The translations under genes were made by a program, and so were the position numbers. A DNA stretch of 64,000 bases from Arma custos. Taxonomy: Eukaryota > Arthropoda > Insecta > Hemiptera > Pentatomidae. Where the stretch lies: positions 58,679,966 to 58,743,965 of the forward strand of contig CM073760.1 of NCBI GenBank assembly GCA_037127475.1, written 5' to 3'. Below are positions 13,265-25,020 of this stretch, one piece after another. The notes below the pieces were generated by a model. That model made no database searches. It was not told the DNA's origin and saw nothing but the letters and a program-made list of their open reading frames with translations. Every line of letters starts with the position of its first letter. The first letter of the stretch is position 1.

Positions 13265-13732
13265 ACTGCACAAAAATGAATAGGGATACAAGTAATATTT
13301 TATCTATGTTGTATTTACTTTGCCTAGCATTTTAATATTGTTTTGATTATGAAAAGCATTAATATTTATTAGAAATTATACTAAATTAAATGAGGCGTGG
13401 AGATGCAAAAAGGGATAGATCCATATCTAATCATTTTTAATTTTTTTTATACATTTTTCACAGATTTAGCGTCCTCTCCTGCAGTCGTACATGCCAAAGC
13501 CAATCTAAATTTTATAAAAAAAAAATGTTTCAAATAAATTATCATTTCATAATAACCTGAATTATGCATATGTTTGTGTTTCCTGAAAAAATTTCAAATT
13601 TGGATTTATCCCCTTTTGCATCTCAACGCCTCAAATATTAATGCAGTAATTAAATATATAATAATATAAATCCTAGGTAAAGTATATACAACAAAATTAG
13701 CAATACTCCTGTTCATTTTTGCACAGTATATA
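13265..13732. mobile_element. MITE with ~170-bp imperfect terminal inverted repeats
   Basis: The left arm starts CACTGCACAAAAATGAATAGG. The reverse complement of the right end starts TACTGTGCAAAAATGAACAGG. The arms keep pairing inward as far as GAGGCGTGGAGATGCAAAAA (left, near 13391) and its partner CCCCTTTTGCATCTCAACGC (right, near 13611). Both ends abut TA, which suggests a Tc1/mariner-mobilised non-autonomous element. Nothing coding lies between the arms. Confidence 0.75.
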
Positions 13733-14816
13733 TCAACGAAATCCTATATAATCCCGCATAAATATTAATAATTGTAAATTTCAACTGTATTAAAGTTACC
13801 ATGCAGGTCCTAAATTTACACAAGTTTACATTTTTGAATTTTAATATATAACATTTGCTTTAGGATAGATAGTTGATAAAAAAATCTAATAGAGTCATGT
13901 ATCTAAAAAAAAGTATAATAACATGGATAAAATAAGTTTGATGATATGCACTGGTTTTTAATGAAACTTCATACACTATTTTCACTCTCCTGAAAAGTTA
14001 TGTTGTTCATTTTCAATACTTGGGATTTGTATTGAGGAGATATCCCTAACAATAACCTAACCATTTTTTTTTATATTATTTATTTGTTTTTGTTGTTTTT
14101 TTATCACACAGAATCTTCAGAAAGTTCTGCACTTTTGTTAATTATTTTTTATAATAAACTTAAATATTTTACGTTAATCCAAAGCTTCAATTTCCGTATG
14201 TTCAATTCTCTGTCTTGATTACTTAATATAATTGATTAAGTTATATCAATAATAGTCGAAACATTTTCAGATTATTTACTAGACATGTAAACTACTAAAT
14301 CGATTGCCAAGAAAATCATTAAAATGTGTTAAGAAAGGATTTACTGAAAACGAACTGGTAATAAAATGGCATCGATCATGTCAGCATGTTCATAAAATGA
14401 TAACGAACATGAAACTCGTATTTTTGATATCAGTAATAAATAATATCAATGGTTACAACATGCAACAGAAGTTCATGAAACGCTACCTGAAATCACTGCA
14501 CCCATTACAAAACTACACGACACAGCGATACAGAAGATCCGGTAACGATACAACACATTGCCAACAAATCTATCCCCTCCTTGAAAGCGACCCCACTTCA
14601 ACGACAAGTGATTTCCAATTAATCTTCGTCGTAATGCCCAAAAACCACCAGAATGCCGTTTCCGTTGTCCACAAATAATACCTACATGTCAATTCGACCG
14701 AATTTCACAATATTGCTTGTTGTAAATATTATTATTTGTATTTTAACAAATAATAATATTTACAGTAAATATTATTTATTAAAAATATTTTGATTATATT
14801 TGAAGAATGAAAATAA
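13733..14816. other. AT-rich, one unsupported ORF
   Basis: A 124-codon frame at 14304-14678 has slightly more even composition than its surroundings, but I recognise no family, signal or repeat partner. I do not call it a gene. Confidence 0.45.
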
Positions 14817-14830
14817 AGTAATATTTTTCA

Positions 14831-15300
14831 AAAGAGTATGAAATGGAGAGTGCAGTTAATAAAATTACACAAAATAAGTAGAATTTTAGAATTTTATATG
14901 TGCTGATGTTTCGGCCTAATTTTTAAACAATAAAACATAGTTAATAAAACACAGATACAAAATCAGAGCAAAATAAATAAAAATAAAATATTTTGTTATT
15001 TTTGTTATTTATTGTCTTTAAGATTTCTTTCTATTATTTTTATTTCTCATTTGTTATTTCATGATTTATCTTCGCTCTTTATACTTCTTTCTTTTCATTC
15101 ATATCATTTCTGTTTAAATAAACCTTTTATATTTTCTTTATTACTGCACTGTCTATATAGTTTTTGGTTTGTGTTTTATTCTCAGCCTTGATGATAGCCT
15201 GAAAATTGGGCTGAAACGTTGGCAAAAATAAAGTCAGTTCTACTCATTTTGTGTAAATTTATTGACTTCCAAGATATATCCTGTCAACCATTTCCATATC
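14831..15300. mobile_element. Fold-back element with hammerhead-like motif, 15-kb copy
   Basis: The TSD AGTAATATTTTTCA occurs at 14817-14830 and 15301-15314. The arms (about 14850-14925 and 15200-15280) are inverted copies: left TTACACAAAATAAGTAGAAT against right TCTACTCATTTTGTGTAAAT. The right arm carries a complete hammerhead-like core at 15186-15222. The left arm keeps only the GAAAC half on the minus strand (near 14910). I infer a Penelope-type pLTR pair in tail-to-tail arrangement. The TSD is seen directly; the Penelope link is inference. Confidence 0.75.
15185..15224 (+). ncRNA. Small hammerhead-ribozyme-like motif (15 kb)
   Basis: Core UUGAUGA at 15188-15194. Stem II is AGCC (15196-15199) with GGCU (15209-15212). 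GAAAC lies at 15213-15217 and cleavage-type GUU at 15218-15220. Stem I is GCC before the core with GGC after GUU. Positions 3 and 8 form U-G. There is essentially no stem III, as in Penelope-associated variants that act as dimers. AATAAAG follows 6 bases downstream. Confidence 0.55.
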
Positions 15301-15448
15301 AGTAATATTTTTCATTTGTTTTTTCTTTTCTTTCCACCCACACAAACCAAATATGAACAACACAATCATAAATACTTAAACCTTTTTTATTTTTATTTTA
15401 TTGTGATTATTTAAAAAAATTTATTTTGAAGAGAAAATATTTCTCCTG

Positions 15449-15516
15449 GCCGGGATTCGAACCCGAGTCCTCCGCATCTCTAGCGCGGTACTTTACCAAC
15501 TAGCTTACAGCCCTGG
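15449..15516 (-). repeat. tRNA-derived head of a SINE-like repeat (not a tRNA gene)
   Basis: On the minus strand an A box (TAAGCTAGTTGGTAAAGTACC) and a B box (CTCGGGTTCGAATCCCGGCC) lie the expected distance apart, followed by an AAATATTTTCTC tail. A second A-box-like stretch (TAGCTTAGTTGGTAGAGTGC, 15518-15537) starts on the plus strand head to head. The acceptor ends do not pair, so I call a SINE remnant. Confidence 0.6.
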
Positions 15517-15734
15517 TAGCTTAGTTGGTAGAGTGCGTATATACCCCATACGCGCGCCTATCGTAATGTTAAATGAATTAAGACCAGTCATATTAATTAA
15601 TTTATAATTAACATATTTGAATTATTATTATAATTTTAAGTATACACATGATAGTTACGATATAATTAATTACAATAATAATTATTAAAATTTATAATCG
15701 CAATTTATAATCACAATAATAATGTTGAATACTG

Positions 15735-15930
15735 CTCAGGTTTGGCCGTTTCTCGTCCCGCTGGTCTGTCTCCCATTCGGATCGGGAGACCTTAGACCAG
15801 CGATTTTGGTCTCAGAGACGGACTCGCGATTACGGGGATTAGTTTACGGCTCCGCAACCGCCTAGCTAGACTAGCTAGACCACGTCTCTGAGAACAGGTC
15901 TAAGTAATGGTCTAGTAGTGTGGACGTAGC
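15735..15930. repeat. GC-rich cluster of nested hairpins
   Basis: A strong hairpin, CGCTGGTCT..GTCTCCC / GGGAGAC..AGACCAGCG, spans about 15759-15802. A second, wider pair joins TCTCAGAGACG (about 15811) with CGTCTCTGAGA (about 15883). A CTAGCTAGA direct repeat lies inside it. Probably the end of a DNA transposon or a MITE. No partner copy is seen in the window. Confidence 0.6.
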
Positions 15931-16764
15931 TTAAGTTTGTATGGAGAAACGAAATTTTTTCTTTCGTGTTCGATGTTTGTCCAGAACAAAAGTTGTTGTT
16001 TATGGTGTTACTAACACGTGCTTAAGAGGTTTTCAGTAAATTTATAATAACCGTGAATAAAGATTATTAGGCAGCAGTGGAAAACTATTGACATTTAACA
16101 TTTGAGTGAGGCAATCCTTTCAAGGTTTAAAAAAAAAAATTCTTTGTTGACAATTTGATAACTTACTACCAAACACAAACGTTACAAATTCCGCGCAGTA
16201 CAAGTCGAAAACTCAAAACAAGTACCATCTGTACGCACCAACTGTCTGTCCCGCAAAGTGTCAAGTCGCTGGCTTAATATTACAATGTTGTATGACACAC
16301 ATATATGAAAATGAGAAAAATGATATCAAAGAGCCTGAGTATCTTTTTATTTTTGTTCTTTGGATGATACCCGGTCGCAATTTTTTTGCGTTTTGAAGAT
16401 CTATGTATAGCTTTCGACCCACAGAATCATCTGGTATGATGATTTTCCAATTTTTTAACATACAAAATTGTAATACTAAGGTAGCGAAGTGGCGACAACT
16501 ATCAAGGTCACACGCACACCGACATCGATTTAGTAAAAAGTTCAGTATCCGCATCCGCGTATCTTGACACCAAATATGATACTTTGTTATTTAGGTGTAT
16601 TACTTTGTTAACCATCCAGCACATCACTAGTTTACACTAATAGTTTATTACAGACAAGCTCCTAATTTGAGATAGTTGATGAAGTTGTTTTAAGAGATTC
16701 AGGCTAATTCGTTTTTAATTAAGATTTACTTCTTATTTATTTAGTTTTCGTATTTTATTTATTT
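15931..16764. other. No gene seen
   Basis: A 97-codon minus-strand frame (16261-16554) has no recognisable motif. The stretch just before the LINE at about 16765 is AT-rich. Confidence 0.45.
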
Positions 16765-19690
16765 TATATGGCGTAGGGATGTGGCGACCCCATCGCCCGG
16801 TCTAAGGACCGCAAATGGCCTCTGAACCTCCAAGTTGGGGGAACATCAATACGAACACACACTCATAAATACCCAAACAGCACACTACACTCACCCCCAC
16901 ACCACAGACGAAGGCATATACAAGACACAGCCTAGGGCGACCTTCCCGAGGTAGCCTACCCGGATGGGTCTGCATGCCTGTATGCTCTGAGGGGGCAGTC
17001 CCCCCACCAGTACTTGTGTGAGGTAGGCTCATACCCTGCACACCCAAGATAAAAATTATGGATAGAAAAGAAAGAACAAAGCTAATCGATTATTATAGTG
17101 CAAGACATGGTGCGGAAAACGGATTATACAACTGGGAACATGGAATGTCAAGGGCTTGAACGGAAAGGAGGTGGAACTTGTTGAGGAATTCGGGAAAGCA
17201 AATATTAGCATACTGGAACTCACCGAAACTAAAAGGAAGGGCGAAGGAGAAGCAGAAATCGGAGACTATCTGCTGATGTACTCAGGAGTCAATTTCCAGA
17301 CACATGACAAGAGTAGTGTAGTATGTTACTTGCATAAAGATACTGTTCACACATTGCAGGAGTGGAAAGGCATTAGTGACAGGACCATGACTATAAAACT
17401 GATGATAGGAAATAACCTTTTTACAATATTCGTTGTGTATGGCCCTAATGATAATGCACCGACATCAGAGGACACCTTTTTCGAGACTCTACAGAAGGAA
17501 TTAGATGGTAATGAGGGAATTCCGATCATTACGGAAGACCTGAACGGTCGGGTCTGAAATAATGTGGCCATTCCCCCAGGAATGAAGGAGCAATTGGAAG
17601 GTATGGAGAGCGGACTCTCAATGACAATGGGGAAAGAATTATTAGGCTATGTCTGGCCAATGGAATGGTTGTGGCAAATAGCTTATTCCCCCATAAAGAG
17701 GTCCATAAATATACAAGGGTGGAACCTGCACGTAAGGAGAAGTCCATAATAGACTATTTCCTAATACCTGGGGAAACATTAAGAGATACAATAGATGTTA
17801 GAGTCAGTAGAGGATATGAAATAGGTAGTGACCATATGCTACTAAGGATGGATTTGGCGGTGAAGGAGATCATCAATGAAAACATTAAAACTAAATCCAT
17901 CCGAACAAATAAAAGAAACTTCTACAAACTGAAGAACACGGAAATTGCCCAAGCCTATCAAGAAGCAATAGGAGAAGAGGCTAGAACAGGAACATATCGA
18001 TGGGATGAATGCTGGAGTGCATTCAAGCGTATCTTGGTGACATCGGCGGAATCGGTATGTGGAAAAACTCCTGTAGGACAAAGGGCCAAAACAGCTTGGT
18101 GGAACGACGAGGATAAGACCCAGGTCCAAATGAAGAAAATTTCCAACAAGTTGGAAACAATACTTGAAAACAGGTTCAGAAGAGGACTATGCCAGACATA
18201 GAGAGCAGAGAAGCATTGTTAAAAATATTGTTCTCACTTCCAAAAGAAAGAAATGGGAGGGCTTTGGTAGGAAATTAGAAGAGGATGCGAGGACAAACCA
18301 GAAGCTGTTTTACAGGACTATTAGAAGTATGCGTAAAGATAAAGACCCAATATTAAAGTTTGTTAAAGACAAAAGCGAAAAATTCCTTGATGAATAGATA
18401 GGCAAAATATTTTAAGGAGCTACTGGATGACGCTGAAATGGAAGGAGCAGAAATGACACCAGAACCTGCAGATAATTGGGAGGAGGACTACTTCATCGGC
18501 GAAGAGGAAGAGGAAGATGCAATTACCTCTCTTAAAATAGGAAAAGCAGCAGGTAAGGATGGAATTTTCTCGGAAATCGTTGGTTAAATACATGAGGCAG
18601 AAGTCTATATCTGCTTCGTGGACTTAATTAAAGCCTTTGATAGAATCAAAAAACAAGACCTAATATATGCATTAGAGGAAAAAGGAATTGGAATGGGTCT
18701 AAGAAAGGCAATTTTAAGTCGGTATAGGGAACAGAGGAATGTCGTCAGGACATGCAATCGCATGTCAAAGGAATTCCAGACCACTCAAGGTATTAGACTG
18801 GGGTGCAGTCTCAGTCATAGTATGTATTGGATTCTGCTCTTAGAAGAGCACAACTGAAAATCCTAAAAAGTAACCACATTCACACTGCTCGCTTTCGCCG
18901 ATGATTTAGTAGTATTCGGCAATAAATGTAGTAACCTACAGTTCCTACGAGTCAGGAGGAACTAAGAAAAATCAACATGAAGATAAATGTTGATAAAACC
19001 AAGAATAGGAAGGAGAGCAGAGCGAGGAGACAGAATAGTCCGCTTAGACGGTGTCCCATGGAATAAATAGTAGACTTTAAATATCTCGGCGTCCATCTAA
19101 ATGAGTATGGTTGGATTGATAGAGAGGTACAAGAGAGAATAAGATGTGCAGGAAAATGCTTTAACTCTCTCAAGAAAGGTTTTATTGGAAAAAGAGAAGC
19201 TACAAAAGGCACCAAGAAAACAGTGTTTAAAAATACCTTTCTCCCAATCCTGACATACTCAACTGAATCTTGGGTCCTCATCAGCAAGCATAAAAGTCAA
19301 CTCCAAGCAATGAAAATGGGGTGTCTAAGAAGAGTTGAGGGGAAACGAGAAGAGATAGGGTGAGGAACGCGATGATAAGAACCAATCTGGGCATACGACC
19401 AGCAGCAGACATCATTGAGGAAATAGGATGAGATGGTTCGGACATGTCTCCCGTATAGCTGATGATCGTTTGGCTAAAGCCACATGCGAGACTAAAGTGG
19501 AAGGTTGAAGACCTCAGGGAAGGTCTAGAAGAACCTGGGAGAACGGGGTTAAGGAAGACTTTGACAGGAGAGGCCTGGACTGGAGAAGGAGAAAGTTGTT
19601 GATTCAGGATCGAGACGTATGGATCAAGCTCTATAAGCAGGCTCCTCACGCTGCTTAAAACGGTAGAGAGGAAGAAATTAAGTAAGTATT
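16765..19690 (+). mobile_element. RTE-like LINE, nearly complete but broken
   Basis: The GC-rich start (16765-17055) is probably the 5' UTR. The endonuclease follows with GTWNVKGLNGKEVELVEEFG (about 17134), ETKRKG, VVYGPNDNAP, a degraded DxN motif EDLNGRV (17535) and GSDHMLL (17827). The RT shows FVDLIKAFDRI (18612), the catalytic LAFADDLVVFG box (about 18888-18920) and VDFKYLGVHL (19073). The C-terminal tail keeps FLPILTYSTESWVL, RTNLGIRP, RWFGHVSRI and RRTWENGVKEDFDR. At least four frameshifts or stops (near 17557, 18201, 18397, 18857) make it inactive. The clade is assigned by general resemblance of the endonuclease to RTE/BovB-type proteins. No TSD was identified. Confidence 0.82.
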
Positions 19691-19818
19691 TATTGATTTT
19701 TATTATTAGCGTATTCTCCCAATAGTGGACTAAGTTAAGCAAATAACTCAATCAAGCTTTCTTTGCGTTCTTCTTGTTCTTCCAATAGGCTTTCATTCTC
19801 TCTGAGAAGGCCTGCCTC

Positions 19819-20050
19819 TATTAAACGGCTTTTTAGATAAATACAGATAATTATTCTTATATCAATGGAATTCTAACCTTTAAACAAAATTTGATTAAAA
19901 GAAATTGTATAACTCGTGAACAGGCCGCTAGGTGTCCCCAGTCTCGCGCAATACGTCACGAGCATGTCCGTGACGCGAACCCATCGTTTTTCTCCTTTCA
20001 AAAGTCGCTTAACGCGGCTAAAGAAGTTTTCACTTAAAATAGGAATAGTA
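19819..20050 (+). repeat. Unclassified dispersed repeat C, copy 2
   Basis: Second copy of the repeat at 9812-10016. It has an extra CG-containing stretch (AATACGTCACGAGCATG) that the other copy lacks, so the copies differ by an indel. Confidence 0.7.
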
Positions 20051-20640
20051 TTTTTTTTTTTACAGTCTAAAGCTATAGAGAAAATTGCGGTTTGAGAGAA
20101 ACAAATATATCCTAACTTGAGAATTGAAGAAGATAAAAAAAAAAGCGAGAAAAGCAATTATCATTATCCCTAATGGTTAATGAGGGGAAGAACTTCTCAA
20201 CGGCCTCTGGAAAATGTAAAAGTAATTAGTCGGGACTTTTCTTCTGGGATTGGGTTCACGTGGTTAATAACTGGTAATTCTATGAACAATAAATTAATAA
20301 AATAAACATAATTAAATTTAATCAACAAACTATAAACATTAAATAAAACTAAATCTGTTCAGCGGAAGCTTGTCCTTGGCTCTTCAGCTACCCGACGACG
20401 CACGGTGATCTATTTTTGAAAAAAAAAAAACTGGCCAGAACTAGATTTTATTGTTTCGACTGCCTGACCTGTTTATAAAGTGATCTATCTGACCAAACTT
20501 TATTAATTGAAATAATAAATGAATTGCCCAGAATTTGAGATGTTGCCAGCCAGTCCTTCAAAGCGTGGGCATTCAATCGAGAAAGTGAAAGAAACTATGT
20601 TGTTATAATTCATCAATTAGAAAAATGTTTTGATATAATT
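20051..20640. other. No gene seen
   Basis: AT-rich sequence with A and T runs. No ORF, transposon end or RNA gene that I can support. Confidence 0.45.
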
Positions 20641-20860
20641 AGATTTAAGATAATAGATTATGAAAGTATTTAAGGTACTTAAATATAAGTAAGTATGTTT
20701 ATATTTAATGAAATTACACCTGCATGATTAATATATTATAATTAAAAATCAGTAAAAGAGATTTTTCTTGCAAATTTACATGTTTAAAAATTTATTATAA
20801 TGCAATTGGGAAAAACCACAATGCAAAGCCTTATGTTTCAAAAAATACACCTACTTACCA

Positions 20861-20892
20861 GTCGACGTTTCGCCTATCCAGGCATTATCAAG
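20861..20892 (-). ncRNA. Small hammerhead-like motif, left arm (21 kb)
   Basis: On the minus strand: core UUGAUAA, stem II UGCC with GGC(G) around UGGAU, GAAAC, GUC. Positions 3 and 8 are U and A, a compensated version of the usual C-G pair. Confidence 0.55.
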
Positions 20893-20995
20893 ACACCAAA
20901 ATCAAAAAGGGGTTATGTGAATCGCATCTCGAAGAAAAAGGTCTTTTTCCTTTTTCTTCGAGATGCGATTCACATAACCCCTTTTTGATTTTGGT

Positions 20996-21029
20996 GTCTT
21001 GATAATGCCTGAATGGGCGAAACGTCGAC
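20996..21029 (+). ncRNA. Small hammerhead-like motif, right arm (21 kb)
   Basis: Core UUGAUAA at 20999-21005. Stem II is GCC (21007-21009) with GGC (21016-21018). GAAAC lies at 21019-21023 and GUC at 21024-21026. Stem I is GUC (20996-20998) with GAC (21027-21029). Stem III is missing, as in the small dimer-forming variants. Confidence 0.6.
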
Positions 21030-22238
21030 TGGTAAGTAGGTGTATTTTTTGAAACATAAGGCTTTGCATTGTGGTTTTTTCCAATTGCATTATAATAAAT
21101 AATAGTGTTTCTTTTTGAGTTGTTGGCTCTATTTTAGTGGTTTAAAAATTTACATATTTATAAAAATCTATATATTTATTTTTGTCAATTTAATAAATTT
21201 GAAAATGTTTTTATTTCAAACATATATGTTTATACTCAATGAAATTACAATTGTATAATTATTTATAATTGCACATGTAATATATTATAATAATTTATCA
21301 TTAATGAAATTTTTTTTCAAATTTATAAATCATAAAAGTTAAATAAACTATTTGTGTTAATTATCATTCAGTAATAAGAAAAACATTAAATACATAAATT
21401 AAAGCCACAAAAATATGTAATACTTGTTTATATTTAATTAAAATACGCTTATATAATTATTTAAAATTGTATATTTATTGTATAATAAGTGTTTATTATT
21501 AAAGTTTTTTTTAACATTTATATGTTTATATTTATGTATACAAAAATGTATATGTTTATTTTGAAAATTTTAAGAAATTGTCAGTAAAACAATGATTTTG
21601 CAAAGTAATAGATTTATAATTAATTATAATTGTATATTTATTATATCATAATTATTTATGGCAATGAGATATTTTTTTTCAAATTTATGAATCATAAAAG
21701 TGAAATAAACTATTTGTGTTATCAATCAGTAATAAGAATAACATTTTATATAAATTAAACAAATAATTATGTTATTAATAAATAAATTATGAATGTACTT
21801 CAGGTCTATAAATAAATGTGTTATACCTGTTAATATTTAAAGAAAATACATTTGCATAATTGTTTAAAATTGTACATTACGATTGTATAATCACTATACT
21901 ATAATTATTTATCTTTAAAGGGATTTTTTCTGCAAATGTATATGGTTATATTTATTTTATAAAATAGTTACACAAATCTACGTATTTGTTTTTTGTAAAA
22001 TTTAATTAATAAAAAAAGTAAATTAAAAAATTTGTATCACGAAATTCCATCAGATTTTGAAGCAGGGTTAATTTTTAGACTTTTCTAATGACATATAACT
22101 TCTTACAGGTGATGTGAATACTTGACTGGTAGGGTAATAATTTATAAAAATTGCTCTGAGTTGGCTTGGTTTGGTACGTGCTTATCTGGTATCTACATCT
22201 AAATGAATAGAATTTTAACAAACGAAGACACTCTAGAG

Positions 22239-22807
22239 CAGGGGTTCCCAAACTTTTTTGTACCACGTCCCCCTTTTGTGCAATGAAAGCTTCTCGCGCC
22301 CCCTTAACAATAAATTGTGTGGGCCTAGAAACAAAACAAAAACAAATTAGTATTACATTGAAAACAAAACATTTATTTAAGATAAAAATAGATTAGGTTG
22401 TTTAGTGAGATGGATGGGCTTGCATTTTTTTTCTACTAGTATGCCTATTCGTGGCTGAGTTTTAGTAAGTGCACAACGCAAGTCACTAGCAACATCCAGT
22501 TTATTCCGATACTTTGTTTTAATTTCCACAAGTGTTGAAAATGCTTTTTCGCACAAATAGGTGCTTGAAAAAGGCAAATATAAACGAAGAGCTTCCCGTG
22601 GTACACTAGGATACACTTTGAAATATTTTAACCAAAATGACGGTTTGTCCATTATAACAAAGTGGTCAATTTTCTAAACAACATGGTTAATTTAGAATTT
22701 AAGAAAGACTAATTAAATTTAATTTAATGTTCAACTTGTCTCGCGCCCCCCTGACATGTCCTCAGGCCCCCCCTAGGGGGGCGCTCCCCCCAGTTTGGGA
22801 ACCGCTG
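22239..22807 (-). mobile_element. Non-autonomous hAT element with transposase tail
   Basis: An 8-bp TSD CTCTAGAG (22231-22238, 22808-22815) flanks TIRs CAGGGGTTCCCAAACTT and, at the right end read in reverse, CAGCGGTTCCCAAACTG. Subterminal C-rich tracts on both sides are typical of this hAT group. The only coding relic is a 91-codon minus-strand frame (22652-22377) with the hAT C-terminal dimerisation segment: LPFSSTYLCEKAFSTLVEIK, then KYRNKLDV and LRCALTKTQPRI, as in ZBED5-like transposases. The catalytic region is absent. Confidence 0.9.
22377..22652 (-). pseudogene. hAT transposase C-terminal dimerisation fragment
   Basis: 91 codons open to a stop at the C-terminus. It covers only the end of a ZBED5/hAT-type transposase. 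The ATG is incidental, since the family domain would extend upstream but the sequence there is element end. Not expected to function alone. Confidence 0.75.
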
Positions 22808-23330
22808 CTCTAGAGGCTTCTATTAAGATTGGATCTAGTAAATTTAATTTAAAAGTTTTTTCTAGGGAAAAATAACACAATTGAAGAAAATATATCCGTG
22901 AAATTCTGCCAATTAAAAGTGATGATCTAAGTAAATTAAAATCCAGATCAATACAACAGATTTTCAACAAATTATATATATAAAAGCTCAGTTTAAATGC
23001 TCTGGAGAATTCGGTCGATAACGAAAATTTATGAATCACAAAAGTTAGCATTTGAGATTCATAAATTTTATTTATAAAATATCTGTTGTCAGGATTCGAT
23101 AATTAGAAAAAACATTACAAATTATTTGAACAAGTACTTCATAATAGTCACAAAATAAATATGTTATAGATATTTACACTTAAAGAAATCAGATTCATCT
23201 CTTAAAAACGATGTCCTATCAACGTGATATCATAAAATCACCTGCTAAAACGTACTAATTTTGTTTTGATAAAATTAGAAATGTTGATGTGAACGGATTT
23301 ATCATAATGAATGAATTATAGTTTCTTTCA

Positions 23331-23765
23331 GAATTTGATGCAGGCAAAATAAGCAGGGCTGCTTTCTAGGCTATATTTACCTCTTGATCTACCTTTTATC
23401 TACTATCTTGATTATGTAACTAAAAACATACGAGTATTTTTATAAAACAAAGACAACTCAAGACCTTTAGTGGGAAAAAAACATTTTACTTGAAAAAATT
23501 CGTGAAATGCCGATAATTGGCAGCGATTATATAACTAAATTACATAAGTTAATTAAATCGGTGGAAGAGTGAATAAGTGAACCCAAGACTTCAACGGAAA
23601 TAATTTAAAAACTTACAAACGAAAGATTAGTTGAAATTTTTTCTATGACCTACACCCATCTTCTTCCCCATAAATATAAGGTAAGCTAACATTATTCTGA
23701 ATACTTAATAAATGGAAAATTAAATTTATTACAATTCATGAATGCATTAAAAATTTAAAAAAATT
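23331..23765. other. No gene seen
   Basis: AT-rich sequence between the satellite-like block and the duplicated block that follows. Nothing I can support. Confidence 0.45.
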
Positions 23766-24815
23766 TATTGGAATATTGTGAACAATTGTTCAAAACCTAA
23801 GAATTTAATATTTGTTTATGCCTGGCACACTTCATCTCATCAGTAATAGAGTCCGAAGTAATGAATCCATAGAAATAGACTAAATCAGTCGTATTCAAAG
23901 CTTCATTTCAACCGCCAAAAATTAAAATGTTACTAATTTTATATGAATCAATTGTTGAATATATGTATCGATAATACATGTACTCATAGGTGATATTTTT
24001 TTCCAATTAAAAAATCTTCTGATAATCAAAATGTATAATATTTTTTTTAATGCATGAAGCATTTTTCCTCATTTTGAAACTTTGAAGTGATGATATTGAC
24101 TTGTATCCGGTTGTATCCGGGCTAAATTTTATATATTTCATAGCTGCCATGATCAATTAATAATAAGATGCATTATAGCCTGCACACTCGAGTACAACAT
24201 GGTTTTTTTAATTTTAGAATACTTATTTTCGATAAAGGTTTTTTTTTTTTCTTTTGAAGAATGGTAGAAACACCCTTATTTTATAGTTCTTTTCGGCCAA
24301 ATTAAATGTTAGAAACCTTGCAGAGGAGTCTGAAAGGAAAATTAAAATAATATTGGCTAACTATTCCTCCATTTCTGATAAATGGCGGGAAAATCGAAGC
24401 AGCGCACAATGTTTCGATTAATACAAGCTAGGACAAAAGTCATGTTTAGAAATCTGAAATATGGTATTGGAATATTGTAAACAATACATCACAACATGGT
24501 AATCCAATATTTGTTTAAGTCTGACACACTTCACAGCTTGAGGGTTAGGGGCCAAAATAATCTTAGCAACTGAATAAATCAGTGGAATTTAAGGCATCAT
24601 TTCAACCTCAAAATTTTATTGAACCAATCGTTGAATATGGATATTGATTGGTCGAAGAATTATTCCTCATTTTGAAACTTTGAAGTGATGAAAATAACTT
24701 TTACCCATTTTTTATCCGGGCTATTTTTTCTATATTTAATAGCTACACCATCCGAATTTCTTTCGACCAAAATTAATTTTGAAAACATTACAGAGGATTC
24801 TGAAAGGAAAATAAA
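23766..24815 (+). repeat. Direct tandem duplication, two diverged units
   Basis: The string ATTGGAATATTGTGAACAAT (about 23768) returns at about 24465. CATTTTGAAACTTTGAAGTG returns 599 bases later (24070 and 24669). CAGAGGAGTCTGAAAGGAAA (24321) returns as CAGAGGATTCTGAAAGGAAA at 24791. The changing offset shows indels of about 100 bases within units. Confidence 0.7.
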
Positions 24816-24955
24816 AAAATATATAAAATAAATATGTTGTAGGCAAGCAATTCTTCCAATTAATTATATATCTTATTTATTATTTATTTACCACGAAACA
24901 ACTTTAATTAGTTTTATGATTAAAAATTTTTTAATGGATGAATGATGAGCTGTAG

Positions 24956-24956
<1 letters not shown>

Positions 24957-25018
<62 letters not shown>
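24957..25018. repeat. (TA)n microsatellite
   Basis: About 30 TA units, interrupted once by TACA. Confidence 0.95.

Positions 25019-25020
<2 letters not shown>

Larger units (their letters stand above)
20795..21139. mobile_element. Near-perfect palindromic fold-back element, 21-kb copy
   Basis: The TSD GTTTAAAAATTTA occurs at 20782-20794 and 21140-21152. The two arms are nearly identical in inverted orientation and meet near 20940-20945. The right arm is complete and ends in GGCTCTATTTTAGTG. The left arm is shorter and begins inside it at TTATAATGCAATTGGG. The 51-kb copy has the opposite pattern. Each arm carries a hammerhead-like core. ORFs of 62 codons on both strands are mirror products of the palindrome, not genes. 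Confidence 0.88.
20640..23330. repeat. Diverged AT-rich tandem (satellite-like) block
   Basis: Blocks recur in the same order, for example CAAATTTATAAATCATAAAAG at about 21318 and again at about 21680 (offset about 362), followed both times by an AAATAAACTATTTGTGTTA-type string and AGTAATAAGAA. Further weaker units occur at 20690, 21420, 21830 and 23040. The block is interrupted by a fold-back element (20795-21139) and a hAT element (22239-22807), which therefore arrived later. Confidence 0.65.

Noticed and set aside
13265..13732. Considered as another hammerhead fold-back
   Set aside because: No GAAAC/CUGANGA core in the arms and the ends abut TA, so it is treated as a DNA-transposon MITE.
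14304..14678. 124-codon ORF
   Set aside because: No recognised family, no splice or start context, no repeat partner; may be chance.
15449..15540. tRNA gene candidates, head to head
   Set aside because: Good boxes, but no pairing acceptor arms and no clear cloverleaf; treated as SINE remnants.
16261..16554. 97-codon minus-strand ORF
   Set aside because: No motif or homology that I recognise; AT-rich surroundings.
20800..21090. Two 62-codon ORFs on opposite strands with almost the same protein sequence
   Set aside because: They are mirror products of the palindromic fold-back element; the related frame at 51178 has the same cause.
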